A DNA stretch of 5,383 nucleotides, from contig JBAXDH010000181.1 in assembly GCA_037141055.1 (NCBI GenBank), forward strand, positions 1 through 5,383. The letters run 5' to 3'. A program made the position numbers and the translations under genes. The first letter of the stretch is position 1, and each line of letters begins with the position of its first letter. Source of the DNA: CAIVAT01 sp037141055. GTDB lineage: Bacteria > Bacteroidota > Bacteroidia > Bacteroidales > FEN-979. The notes beneath the pieces were generated by a model, which saw nothing but the letters and a program-made list of their open reading frames with translations, was not told the origin of the DNA and did no database searches. This document shows, piece by piece, positions 1 to 5,383 of this stretch.

Positions 1-1257
1 GACCAGGGCGATGAGCGGAATCCCCAGCGGTTTCATGTCGCGGATATCGACCCCGCTGCCGCCTTTTTCAATGGACCAGAGTCCGTAAGGCTGCAACAGT
101 GATTTCCATTCCCTGATTTTGATCACTTGCTCGTCTGTTCCTTCGATTGAGAATCCGGAGGGGGTGAACCCGCCGCGGTCGGCTTCAATGGCGGCAATGT
201 GCTTTTCCTGGCCTGCGGCAGCACGCCGTATTGCCTCCGCACCGTACGCATGGGCGCCGCGCTGGTCGTACTCCTCGTCCATGAAAATCACGGCGCGTAA
301 AGTATGATGTGGTTTTATATTCAGAGCCCGGTAGAGCCGCAGCACTTCGATGCTTTGCACTACCCCGGCACCGTCGTCATGGGCGCCCTGGCTGATGTCC
401 CATGAATCGAGATGTCCGCCGAAAGTGATGATCTCCTTTGGAAACTCGCTGCCGCGTATTTCAGCAATAACATTGTAGCTCAATGATTCAGGGTGCAGGA
501 TGCAGGACAGGTGCATAACCAGCTTTAGTGAGGGATCTTTTTTAAGCCATTTGGAAAGACTGTCGGCTCCGTTGGTGCTGACCGACATGGCGGGAATCGC
601 TTTTACCGAATCCGCATAATGCTGGATGCCTGTATGCGGGTGGTTGTCGTGTGCCAGGGTCGCCGACCTTACGATCACAGCAAGGGCTCCGTACCTGGCT
701 GCCTGCATGGCCCCGCGGGCACGCTGGTTAACAGCCCCGCCATAAGCATCGAAGGTATAGATGGAGGCAGGATCGGCTGCCCGGTTAAAGAAAACAATCT
801 TTCCTTCGATCTTATCACGTCCAAGGATTTTCAACTCGTCAAAACTCTTTACCTCGACAACCTGTGCCGCAATCCCGTTTGCGGGGGTGGCCACGGATCC
901 CCCGATGGCACATACATCCAGGCTGTGCCTGCCCGACTTTTGTGAAATAACCGTGCCGGTTTCCTTTTTGCCCCGTTCCCAGTGCGTCACCATCACCGGC
1001 TGAAGATAAACGGTGTCAAGCGCCATCCCGTCGAGCACTTTTTTTGCCCATTGGACGGCTTTCTCAGCCTGGGGCGATCCGCAAAGCCTTCCGCCGATGT
1101 TGTTGCACAGGAAGTCGAGGTTGTGGTACGCTACGGGGTTGGAAAGCGCTTCGGAATAAAACCTCCGGATAAGCAGGGAATCGCCATTGCCGGCAATGAC
1201 GTGCGATCCAACCGTTAAAGTCAAACAGATGGTGATAAAAAGGATCAATTGGCGCAT
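1..1257 (-). CDS. Secreted M28-family zinc metallopeptidase, carboxypeptidase Q-like (C-terminus off the window)
   Basis: The reading frame is open for 419 codons from an ATG at 1257-1255 down to the window edge, so the gene is 3'-partial. Residues 1-22 form a signal peptide (short basic start, hydrophobic core, cleavage likely after VIA before GNGD), predicting export. A protease-associated-like insert occupies roughly residues 118-250. The M28 metal site is readable: GGHLDSWD (His282, Asp284), GAHDDGAG (Asp294/Asp295), MDEEYD (catalytic Glu328 and ligand Glu329) and EADRGG (Asp360). The last expected ligand, a His in a motif near the C-terminus, would lie in the missing 40-60 residues. Family members are co-catalytic di-zinc exopeptidases that release amino acids from peptides, consistent with a periplasmic or surface nutrient role. 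The exact specificity (amino- or carboxypeptidase/dipeptidase) cannot be decided here. The gene is divergent from the ATPase at 1441, and its base composition is GC-rich (57-70% in two 60-base lines counted by hand). Confidence 0.93.
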   Translation of the reverse strand, partial: MRQLILFITICLTLTVGSHVIAGNGDSLLIRRFYSEALSNPVAYHNLDFLCNNIGGRLCGSPQAEKAVQWAKKVLDGMALDTVYLQPVMVTHWERGKKETGTVISQKSGRHSLDVCAIGGSVATPANGIAAQVVEVKSFDELKILGRDKIEGKIVFFNRAADPASIYTFDAYGGAVNQRARGAMQAARYGALAVIVRSATLAHDNHPHTGIQHYADSVKAIPAMSVSTNGADSLSKWLKKDPSLKLVMHLSCILHPESLSYNVIAEIRGSEFPKEIITFGGHLDSWDISQGAHDDGAGVVQSIEVLRLYRALNIKPHHTLRAVIFMDEEYDQRGAHAYGAEAIRRAAAGQEKHIAAIEADRGGFTPSGFSIEGTDEQVIKIREWKSLLQPYGLWSIEKGGSGVDIRDMKPLGIPLIALV

Positions 1258-1275
1258 GGTTGGTATTTTGGCCGG

Positions 1276-1312
1276 TAAAAGTAATATAAATAGTTTCCGG
1301 CTCCCTGTAAAC
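1276..1312 (-). promoter_or_regulatory. Weak candidate promoter for the M28 peptidase
   Basis: On the minus strand TACTTTTA (1283-1276) matches the Bacteroidota -7 element TAnnTTTG except for the last base. A GTTTAC block (1312-1307) lies upstream at a spacing of about 24 bp, longer than the usual 19-21. Transcription would begin about 10-15 bases before the peptidase ATG. It is the best match in the short divergent region but falls short of consensus. Confidence 0.3.
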
Positions 1313-1387
1313 TTAACCGCATACATGACTTTTACCAACCTCCCCACCCAATTTTTTTGAACACTTTCTATATCATTTTTATAATTT

Positions 1388-1421
1388 ATTGTTTTTAATC
1401 TACAAAATACCGTTATATTTG
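1388..1421 (+). promoter_or_regulatory. Bacteroidota-type promoter for the DUF4143 ATPase
   Basis: TATATTTG at 1414-1421 is an exact match to the -7 consensus TAnnTTTG. ATTG at 1388-1391 is a plausible -33 element with a 22-bp spacer, slightly longer than usual. The surrounding DNA from about 1350 is very AT-rich. The predicted start point near 1428 leaves a leader of only 10-15 bases that is A-rich and lacks a Shine-Dalgarno sequence, as is common in this phylum. Confidence 0.6.
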
Positions 1422-1440
1422 CGATTACAATCAACAAAAC

Positions 1441-2592
1441 ATGATAAAGCGAGCCATCAACAACCGTATCCAGGAGAAGTTAGGTAAAGGAAAAGCGATT
1501 TTGCTTTTCGGTCCAAGGCAAACCGGTAAAACAACCCTGCTGCATCAGATTCTTGATAATAAACAGAATGTTATGTGGCTTAACGGCGATGAAGCGGATG
1601 TGCAGCAGCTATTCGTGAATGCCTCTTCCATCAGGTTGAAATCGGTATTCGGAGATTATAACACGGTCGTGCTCGACGAGGCTCAACGTATTGTGAATAT
1701 CGGACTATCTTTAAAGCTAATCACTGATCAACTTAAAGGTATTCAACTGGTTGCCACCGGATCATCCGCCCTGGAACTTGCAAATCACACCCAGGAACCG
1801 CTCACGGGACGGAAGTGGGAATATTTCCTCTACCCAATTTCATTTGGTGAAATGGTTGAACATCATGGGTTGCTGGAGGAAAAACGGATGATTCCCCATC
1901 GGCTTGTCTATGGTAGCTACCCTGAAATAGTGAATAATCCCGGAAAAGAGAAAGAAATACTTAAGCAACTAACCGACAGCTTTTTATACAAAGACTTACT
2001 CATGATTGGGGGATTGAAAAAACCGTCCAAACTTATTTCCTTATTGCAAGCTTTAGCATTTCAAACAGGGAGTGAAGTATCGTATAATGAACTGGGCCGA
2101 ACAATCGGTCTGGATAACCAAACTATAGAAAAATATATTGACCTGCTTGAAAAGAGCTATGTAATCTTTAAAGTGGGTGCCTTAAGCAGGAACCTGAGAA
2201 AAGAACTAAAACGTGGCCGGAAAATATATTTTTATGATAATGGCGTTCGGAATGCGCTAATAGCACAGTTTAGTCCCATTGAGTTACGTCCAGACAGAGG
2301 GGCCTTATGGGAAAATTACCTAATGGCAGAACGGCGTAAATTCTTAGAATACAATGATCTTTGGGCAAATTCTTACTTCTGGCGTACCCAGGATCAGCAG
2401 GAAATTGATTATGTTGAAGAACAGGATGGAACATTCCGTGCATGGGAATTCAAATGGAATCCGGGAGCAAAAGCCCGTTTATCCAAAACATTTGCAAACG
2501 CATACCCAAATTCAGCTTTCAGCGTAATAACACCCCGGAATGTTGAAGATTTCCTTTCTGACCAGAAACCTATTGCTGGCCAAATCACCTAG
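1441..2592 (+). CDS. AAA-type ATPase with C-terminal DUF4143 domain
   Basis: A complete 383-residue protein of normal length for the AAA_14/DUF4143 family. The N-terminal ATPase shows Walker A GPRQTGKT (24-31), Walker B VVLDEAQ (76-82), a sensor-like stretch VATGSSALEL (104-113) and the family signature PLTGRKWEYFLYPISFGEM (120-138). A winged-helix-like middle (about 195-265) precedes the DUF4143 end, which has Glu291 (ENYL), FWRT (313-316), EIDYV (321-325) and WEFKW (335-339). The E...EID...EFK spacing resembles a PD-(D/E)XK nuclease fold and the candidate acidic and lysine residues are intact. The cellular role of the family is unknown; such genes are typically orphans, numerous and patchily distributed in Bacteroidota and archaea. 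No signal peptide or membrane segment is seen, so it is probably cytoplasmic. It is AT-rich (33-43% GC in lines counted by hand, against 55-70% in its neighbours), suggesting acquisition. Its stop overlaps the convergent regulator gene by 8 bp. Confidence 0.93.
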   Translation: MIKRAINNRIQEKLGKGKAILLFGPRQTGKTTLLHQILDNKQNVMWLNGDEADVQQLFVNASSIRLKSVFGDYNTVVLDEAQRIVNIGLSLKLITDQLKGIQLVATGSSALELANHTQEPLTGRKWEYFLYPISFGEMVEHHGLLEEKRMIPHRLVYGSYPEIVNNPGKEKEILKQLTDSFLYKDLLMIGGLKKPSKLISLLQALAFQTGSEVSYNELGRTIGLDNQTIEKYIDLLEKSYVIFKVGALSRNLRKELKRGRKIYFYDNGVRNALIAQFSPIELRPDRGALWENYLMAERRKFLEYNDLWANSYFWRTQDQQEIDYVEEQDGTFRAWEFKWNPGAKARLSKTFANAYPNSAFSVITPRNVEDFLSDQKPIAGQIT

Positions 2593-3838
2593 TCTCTGCT
2601 TTTTCCTGGTACTCACTCGGCGTCATCCCGGCAATCCGCCGGAAGGCTTCGTTGAAGGATGATTTCGAGGAAAATCCCGCCATCCGGGAGATGCCGGTGA
2701 TCGAATATTTCCGGGCATTTTCGGCCGTCAGCAACCGCTGCGCCTCTTCCACGCGGTAGGTGTTGATGAAGGTGAAGAAGTTTTTCCCGTGGTGTTCGTT
2801 GAGAATCTGCGAGATATATTTCGAATTGGTTTCCAGCCTCAGGGCCACCTGGTCCAGGCTGAGGTCGTTCAACGTGTATATTTTCTCCTCCCGCATCAGC
2901 TTTTCCAGCATAATAACAAGAGAATCTTTTTGTTCAGCAGAAAGAGACGACCCTGAATACTTCGATTTTAAAGGCTCATCTGCACCAACCTCCTCCCCGT
3001 GCCCGCCCCCTTCCTGCATTGTCTGCATTGCCTGCATTGTCTGCATTGCCAGCATTGTTTGCATTGCCTGCATCCCCGCCCCATTATCTTCCTCCGTCCC
3101 CAAATCCTTCTGCATCATGGCGTGAACCCCGGCAAAAAGGCTGACCGTCAGCATCGAAACATTGTAAAACAGCCGGGTAATGAATTGCTGCCTGATCCCG
3201 AAGATGATAAAGAGTTCATTGACCAGGTAGAATGCAATGAAACAGACGATGAGCGCCCTGATCCATCCAAGGCTGATGTTATCGGTGTAAGAGTACCTGT
3301 TCGAAATATAGCTCCTGTGCCTGTTAAAAAGTTTCAGCGACTGGTACATATAATAAGCGATCTGCAGGTTGCAGACAAGGTAAATCCCGATGACATAGAC
3401 GATGTAAACGTATTTCAGCACCGGGCTGTCGGGCGCATGCGAATAACCATGGGAGATATAGTCCTGCTTTTCCCCACGCGTGATGAAAACAAAGGGGGTT
3501 TGAAGGATCAGGAAAATGACGGAAGGCAAAAAATGCACCAGCTTGTTTTTCCGGGTGTGGAACCCTGGCGTGGTGATGGCTTCCAGGTAGAGGTAGAAGA
3601 GAGGAATCAATACCAGGATGACCGGCAGGATGACGATGTAGAAATACACCAGGAGATCAAAAGCCAGCAGGTTGTATAGCAGATTGAATGTGAAGAACAG
3701 GCAGGCCGCGGATAAAAAGGCGCCCATGAGGAGCCGTGAATGAAGGCCTTTCCGCTTGCCGGATGCAAAGAGCAGCAGGGCAAGGATCGCCGACTGGTAG
3801 ACCGGCAGGGCGTACAGGATCGGGTCGAACATTTCCAT
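2585..3838 (-). CDS. Membrane-bound (7TM-type) AraC-family transcriptional regulator
   Basis: A complete 417-residue protein. The N-terminal half has about seven hydrophobic membrane segments (near 9-26, 35-58, 62-85, 101-120, 142-166, 192-213, 222-242). A low-complexity Met/Gln linker (256-275) and a charged stretch follow. The C-terminal AraC domain (about 305-415) has two helix-turn-helices: LSLDQVALRLETNSKYISQI (327-346) and the second around 379-401 (SITGISRMAGF, SSFNEAFRR), ending in the family motif GMTPSEY. The architecture implies that an external or membrane signal is passed to DNA binding at the inner membrane; ligand and targets are unknown. An in-frame TAA directly precedes the ATG at 3838-3836, so the start cannot lie further upstream, although Met3 is an alternative. 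It is convergent with and overlaps the ATPase gene by 8 bp, and is divergent from the adhesin across 663 bp, making that gene a possible but unproven target. Base composition is GC-rich, like the peptidase. Confidence 0.93.
   Translation of the reverse strand: MEMFDPILYALPVYQSAILALLLFASGKRKGLHSRLLMGAFLSAACLFFTFNLLYNLLAFDLLVYFYIVILPVILVLIPLFYLYLEAITTPGFHTRKNKLVHFLPSVIFLILQTPFVFITRGEKQDYISHGYSHAPDSPVLKYVYIVYVIGIYLVCNLQIAYYMYQSLKLFNRHRSYISNRYSYTDNISLGWIRALIVCFIAFYLVNELFIIFGIRQQFITRLFYNVSMLTVSLFAGVHAMMQKDLGTEEDNGAGMQAMQTMLAMQTMQAMQTMQEGGGHGEEVGADEPLKSKYSGSSLSAEQKDSLVIMLEKLMREEKIYTLNDLSLDQVALRLETNSKYISQILNEHHGKNFFTFINTYRVEEAQRLLTAENARKYSITGISRMAGFSSKSSFNEAFRRIAGMTPSEYQEKAETR
3015..3077 (-). repeat. 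Seven-copy 9-bp tandem repeat encoding the Met-Gln linker of the AraC regulator
   Basis: Plus-strand units of consensus TGCATTGYC run head to tail: 3015-3023, 3024-3032, 3033-3041, 3042-3050, 3051-3059 (AGCATTGTT), 3060-3068 and 3069-3077 (degenerate TGCATCCCC). In the gene they encode alternating Met-Gln-Ala and Met-Gln-Thr triplets, one with Leu in place of Gln, at about residues 256-275. The unit is three codons, so copy changes keep the frame and only alter the spacer between the membrane and DNA-binding halves. Confidence 0.95.
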
Positions 3839-3996
3839 TTACATTTCCCTTTCCGGGATTTTTTTTGTTTTACCAGCCATGAACAGGGGGATGTTGAAAC
3901 CGCGGGTATGCTTGCTTATTGTCCGGGTTTCTCCTGCTATTTGAAAAAATTGCTTGCCTTTTATCAAATCCCTGATTTACAGAGACCTCTCCCCAT

Positions 3997-4017
3997 CCCT
4001 CCCCCTGGAGGGGAGGG
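3997..4017. repeat. C/G-rich hairpin resembling a common Bacteroidota dispersed repeat
   Basis: CCCTCCCC (3997-4004) pairs perfectly with GGGGAGGG (4010-4017) around the 5-base loop CTGGA. ATCC/GGAT flanks (3995 to 4021) can extend the pairing with bulges. Read as protein in one plus-strand frame, the element gives PLPIPPPGGEG, a phrase I recognise from spurious small proteins predicted in many Bacteroidota genomes, which suggests a dispersed intergenic repeat. It lies where the regulator's leader RNA would be if the promoter at 4029-4060 is used. It lacks a T-tract on either side, so a standard terminator is not supported. Confidence 0.7.
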
Positions 4018-4028
4018 GGATGCCCTGC

Positions 4029-4060
4029 CAAATATAAACAATTTCACGCTTTCCACACAA
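4029..4060 (-). promoter_or_regulatory. Candidate promoter for the AraC regulator
   Basis: On the minus strand TATATTTG (4036-4029) matches the -7 consensus TAnnTTTG exactly. TTG (4060-4058) lies upstream with a 21-bp spacer, close to the expected 19-21. Transcription would start near 4022 and give the regulator a leader of about 180 bases that begins just before the C/G-rich hairpin. No better match was found closer to the start codon. Confidence 0.45.
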
Positions 4061-4100
4061 CCATGGCAGTATTAACCCGTGGTAACAGCGTGCGGGTAAA

Positions 4101-4132
4101 TACCTGGTTTCAGGTACGGATTCCTGAATCCG
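4101..4132. repeat. Two back-to-back 16-bp hairpins with an alternative pairing
   Basis: TACCTG/CAGGTA (4101-4106 and 4111-4116, loop GTTT) is followed at once by CGGATTC/GAATCCG (4117-4123 and 4126-4132, two-base gap). A third stem, TTCAGG (4109-4114) with CCTGAA (4123-4128), uses bases from both and so excludes them. No T-run follows on either strand. This could be a protein-binding site, an RNA switch-like element or a repeat remnant; the sequence does not decide. Confidence 0.6.
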
Positions 4133-4177
4133 GTCATGATATGCTGCCGCCATAACAAACACTGTTAATTCTTATCC

Positions 4178-4185
4178 TATATTTG
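4178..4185 (+). promoter_or_regulatory. Plus-strand -7 promoter octamer upstream of the adhesin
   Basis: TATATTTG fits the Bacteroidota -7 consensus exactly and points toward the adhesin. No good TTTG lies about 20 bp upstream; TGTT at 4163-4166 is too close. If used, the adhesin mRNA would have a leader of just over 300 bases containing both inverted repeats at 4266-4353. Confidence 0.35.
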
Positions 4186-4265
4186 CCACCCCTTCGGGCT
4201 AGACCAACCACTCTTTTTTCTCCCGGCCGGCTATTCTTATGCTGGCATACAGTTATACTTCGACT

Positions 4266-4297
4266 GTTTGAGATTGCAAAAATTCGCAATCTCAAAC
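4266..4297. repeat. Perfect 12-bp-stem inverted repeat
   Basis: GTTTGAGATTGC (4266-4277) and its exact reverse complement GCAATCTCAAAC (4286-4297) flank the 8-base loop AAAAATTC. No T-tract follows on the plus strand, and on the minus strand the flank is GTCGAAG, so an intrinsic terminator is unlikely. It lies 10 bp before the next palindrome and about 205 bp before the adhesin ATG. Confidence 0.85.
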
Positions 4298-4307
4298 GCT
4301 CAGCATC

Positions 4308-4353
4308 ACTGAATCTAAGCAGCTTTGCAATTGCAAACCTGCCAAGATTCAGT
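4308..4353. repeat. 46-bp imperfect palindrome with a perfect 14-bp core
   Basis: The core TTTGCAATTGCAAA (4324-4337) is a perfect palindrome. Outer arms ACTGAATCT (4308-4316) and AGATTCAGT (4345-4353) are exact reverse complements centred on the same axis (4330.5), and GCAG/CTGC (4319-4322 and 4339-4342) also pair. In all 20 of 23 positions match. The symmetry suits a dimeric DNA-binding protein or a cruciform/hairpin. Confidence 0.85.
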
Positions 4354-4501
4354 ATACATGCAATAAATGCCGGATTAAATAAAACAACCGCAGCCAATTC
4401 CAACGTGACAAAACTCTTTCTGGCTTAGATAATGCATTGACACACAGAAGTGTATTTTCGAATACAACCATCATTGACAATTCACGAAAAACCAACGTTT
4501 T

Positions 4502-5383
4502 ATGAAAAACAATTACGCCTTCCCTGATGTGCAAATTTTTGAGATTTTGCGAACCAAAACATCCTCAGTGCCCGGAACCATACACCGACACCTGTTTTTT
4601 ATTATGCTGTTTGGATTCCTGATGCTGGGCTTCCGCAGTTTTGGACAGGGACAAACCAATTTCACCAATGAAAATGCCGCTTTAAATAACAATTCCGCTG
4701 TGATGCAACAGGCTGCATTTCAGCCAGCCTCCCCGGAAAATGTGAACCAGGTGCCCGAAAATCCGGCTCCCGGTAATGATTCCCCTCAAATCAACCAGGT
4801 GCCCGGTTCTCCGGGTGATGCACCGCTTGCAACAGTTACAAGCACCGCAACAGGAGGAAATTGGAATACCCCGGGAACCTGGGTTGGAGGGAGTGTCCCG
4901 TTATCTGGAGATGCAGTTGTTATTGCTTCTGCAGCAACAGTAACTGTTGATGGTACCGTGACCTGTGCTTCCCTTTCCTTTACAACGATCAGTGCAAATA
5001 CCAACCTGACCATCAGCGGCACTAATTCCCTCACGGTTACCGGACTGTTGAGCATGGCCCGCCCTGCGGCAGGATTTAATGGTTACGTAAATGTAAATGC
5101 CGGAACACTTACCTGCGGCTCTATGACCTTGTCGGCCACGGCAATTGCATCTTCAACAAGATTAGATAATATTATAATCACCACAGGAACTGCAACTGTT
5201 ACAGGCACATTCACTGCCGGCGCAACCGGTTGCGTTTTAACTATTTCGGGAGTTGGGATCCTTAATTTCGGAGGGACAATAACTGCTACACCTACTTTAA
5301 CCCTGGCCACAGCCAGCACAGTCAATTATACCAGTGCATCGGCCCAGACAATCATTTCCGGAACGTATGGAAACCTCAGCATT
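4502..5383 (+). CDS. Large secreted repetitive adhesin-like protein (N-terminal part; continues off the window)
   Basis: The frame is open for 294 codons from an ATG at 4502-4504 to the right edge. An in-frame TGA at 4475-4477 and no ATG between fix the first possible start. Residues 1-30 form an unusually long, weakly basic leader, followed by the hydrophobic core LFFIMLFGFLMLGF (31-44) and likely cleavage near SFGQ (46-49). Residues 50-110 are Asn/Gln/Pro-rich with NQVP at 82-85 and 98-101. Beta-rich, Thr/Ser/Gly-rich sequence then begins with GGNWNTPGTWVGGSVPLSGD (118-137), a motif I recognise from the start of many Bacteroidota surface proteins, and the end shows the repeat-type phrase YTSASAQTIISGTYGNLSI (276-294). 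Such proteins are usually very long and exported by type IX secretion through a C-terminal domain, which cannot be seen here. The role is inferred as adhesion or surface structure. Nothing enzymatic is visible. Confidence 0.85.
   Translation, partial: MKNNYAFPDVQIFEILRTKTSSVPGTIHRHLFFIMLFGFLMLGFRSFGQGQTNFTNENAALNNNSAVMQQAAFQPASPENVNQVPENPAPGNDSPQINQVPGSPGDAPLATVTSTATGGNWNTPGTWVGGSVPLSGDAVVIASAATVTVDGTVTCASLSFTTISANTNLTISGTNSLTVTGLLSMARPAAGFNGYVNVNAGTLTCGSMTLSATAIASSTRLDNIIITTGTATVTGTFTAGATGCVLTISGVGILNFGGTITATPTLTLATASTVNYTSASAQTIISGTYGNLSI
4745..4805 (+). repeat. 13-bp direct repeat inside the adhesin linker
   Basis: AACCAGGTGCCCG occurs at 4745-4757 and again at 4793-4805, exactly 48 bp (16 codons) apart. 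Both copies encode Asn-Gln-Val-Pro, followed by related Pro/Gly/Asp-rich residues, so the disordered linker after the signal peptide probably grew by an in-frame duplication that has since diverged. Confidence 0.8.

Larger units (their letters stand above)
3839..4501. other. Gene-free region between the AraC regulator and the adhesin, rich in inverted repeats
   Basis: These 663 bp hold no reading frame that I recognise as a real gene; the short open frames lack family features. They separate two divergent genes and contain, in order, a C/G-rich hairpin (3997-4017), a minus-strand promoter candidate (4029-4060), two abutting hairpins (4101-4132), a plus-strand promoter octamer (4178-4185), a run of six T (4213-4218) with no strong stem before it, the 8-bp palindrome CCGGCCGG (4223-4230), a 12-bp-stem inverted repeat (4266-4297) and a 46-bp imperfect palindrome (4308-4353). 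The tail (about 4380-4501) is AT-rich and adjoins the adhesin start. Confidence 0.8.

Noticed and set aside
119..1218. Several plus-strand open frames (119-307, 619-945, 761-1003, 982-1218)
   Set aside because: All are shadows of the GC-rich M28 peptidase on the minus strand, which carries every expected metal-site motif in one continuous frame.
2999..3679. A 226-codon plus-strand open frame beginning with a Cys-Leu-His repeat, superficially like a metal-binding protein
   Set aside because: It lies antisense within the AraC regulator, whose membrane segments and helix-turn-helix motifs are unmistakable. The Cys/His pattern is only the other-strand reading of the 9-bp tandem repeat, which stays open in several frames.
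4186..4220. CCCCTTCGGG followed by a T-run as an intrinsic terminator or small RNA end
   Set aside because: The stem around the TTCG loop pairs only two bases before mismatching, and 14 bases separate it from the six-T run.
4124..4352. Possible invertible promoter: CTGAATC at 4124-4130 and its reverse complement at 4346-4352 flank the TATATTTG at 4178-4185
   Set aside because: A 7-bp match is too short for known invertible promoter repeats, a second direct copy of CTGAATC at 4309-4315 explains the match as part of the local palindrome, and no recombinase gene is in the window.
4134..4428. Overlapping small open frames on both strands (4134-4403 minus, 4183-4428 plus)
   Set aside because: They run through the palindromes, resemble no family I recognise and have no promoter or ribosome-site support. 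Palindromes tend to open both strands at once.
4453..4460. TATTTTCG close to the adhesin start as an alternative -7 promoter element
   Set aside because: It has one mismatch in the important TTTG part, and the only nearby TTG (4437-4439) is just 13 bp upstream, too close for a Bacteroidota -33 element. It stays possible but unsupported.
4538..4553. TTTGAGATT plus TTGCGAA within the adhesin leader, similar to the arms of the inverted repeat at 4266-4297
   Set aside because: The exact match is only 9 bases in AT-rich DNA, and the rest requires a gap, so chance is a sufficient explanation.
5083..5325. Minus-strand open frames opposite the adhesin (4786-5055, 5083-5325)
   Set aside because: They are Val/Pro/Thr-rich shadows of the Thr/Asn/Gly-rich repetitive plus-strand gene, which has a signal peptide and family motifs.

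Overview
The window reads as chromosomal DNA from a member of the Bacteroidota, probably an environmental or gut-type relative of the Bacteroidales. I infer this from the protein types (a carboxypeptidase Q-like M28 exopeptidase, a 7TM-AraC regulator, and a repetitive secreted surface protein of the kind exported by type IX secretion). The promoter octamer TATATTTG, which fits the Bacteroidota -7 consensus TAnnTTTG, occurs three times in the gene-free DNA. Start codons follow A-rich leaders rather than clear Shine-Dalgarno sites. No species can be named from the sequence alone.

Layout: (1) Positions 1-1257, minus strand, hold a secreted M28 metallopeptidase whose C-terminus lies off the left edge. 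(2) Positions 1258-1440 are an AT-rich divergent promoter region. (3) Positions 1441-2592, plus strand, hold a complete AAA-type ATPase with a DUF4143 C-terminal domain, markedly more AT-rich than its neighbours and probably acquired. (4) Positions 2585-3838, minus strand, hold a membrane-anchored AraC-family regulator that overlaps the ATPase tail to tail by 8 bp. Its linker is encoded by a 9-bp tandem repeat. (5) Positions 3839-4501 are a 663-bp gene-free region with a C/G-rich dispersed-repeat hairpin, two back-to-back hairpins, a perfect 12-bp-stem inverted repeat, a 46-bp imperfect palindrome, and one promoter-like site on each strand. (6) Positions 4502-5383, plus strand, hold the N-terminal 294 residues of a large secreted repetitive adhesin-like protein that continues off the right edge.

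The genes do not form an operon: transcription directions are -, +, -, +, so each gene is probably transcribed separately. The peptidase and adhesin are exported proteins. The 7TM-AraC protein could sense an external signal and act on a nearby promoter, with the divergent adhesin as the nearest candidate, but nothing in the sequence proves this. No RNA gene, CRISPR array, intact insertion sequence or clearly new multi-gene system is visible. The most unusual items are the hairpin-rich region ahead of the adhesin and the tandem-repeat linker of the regulator.
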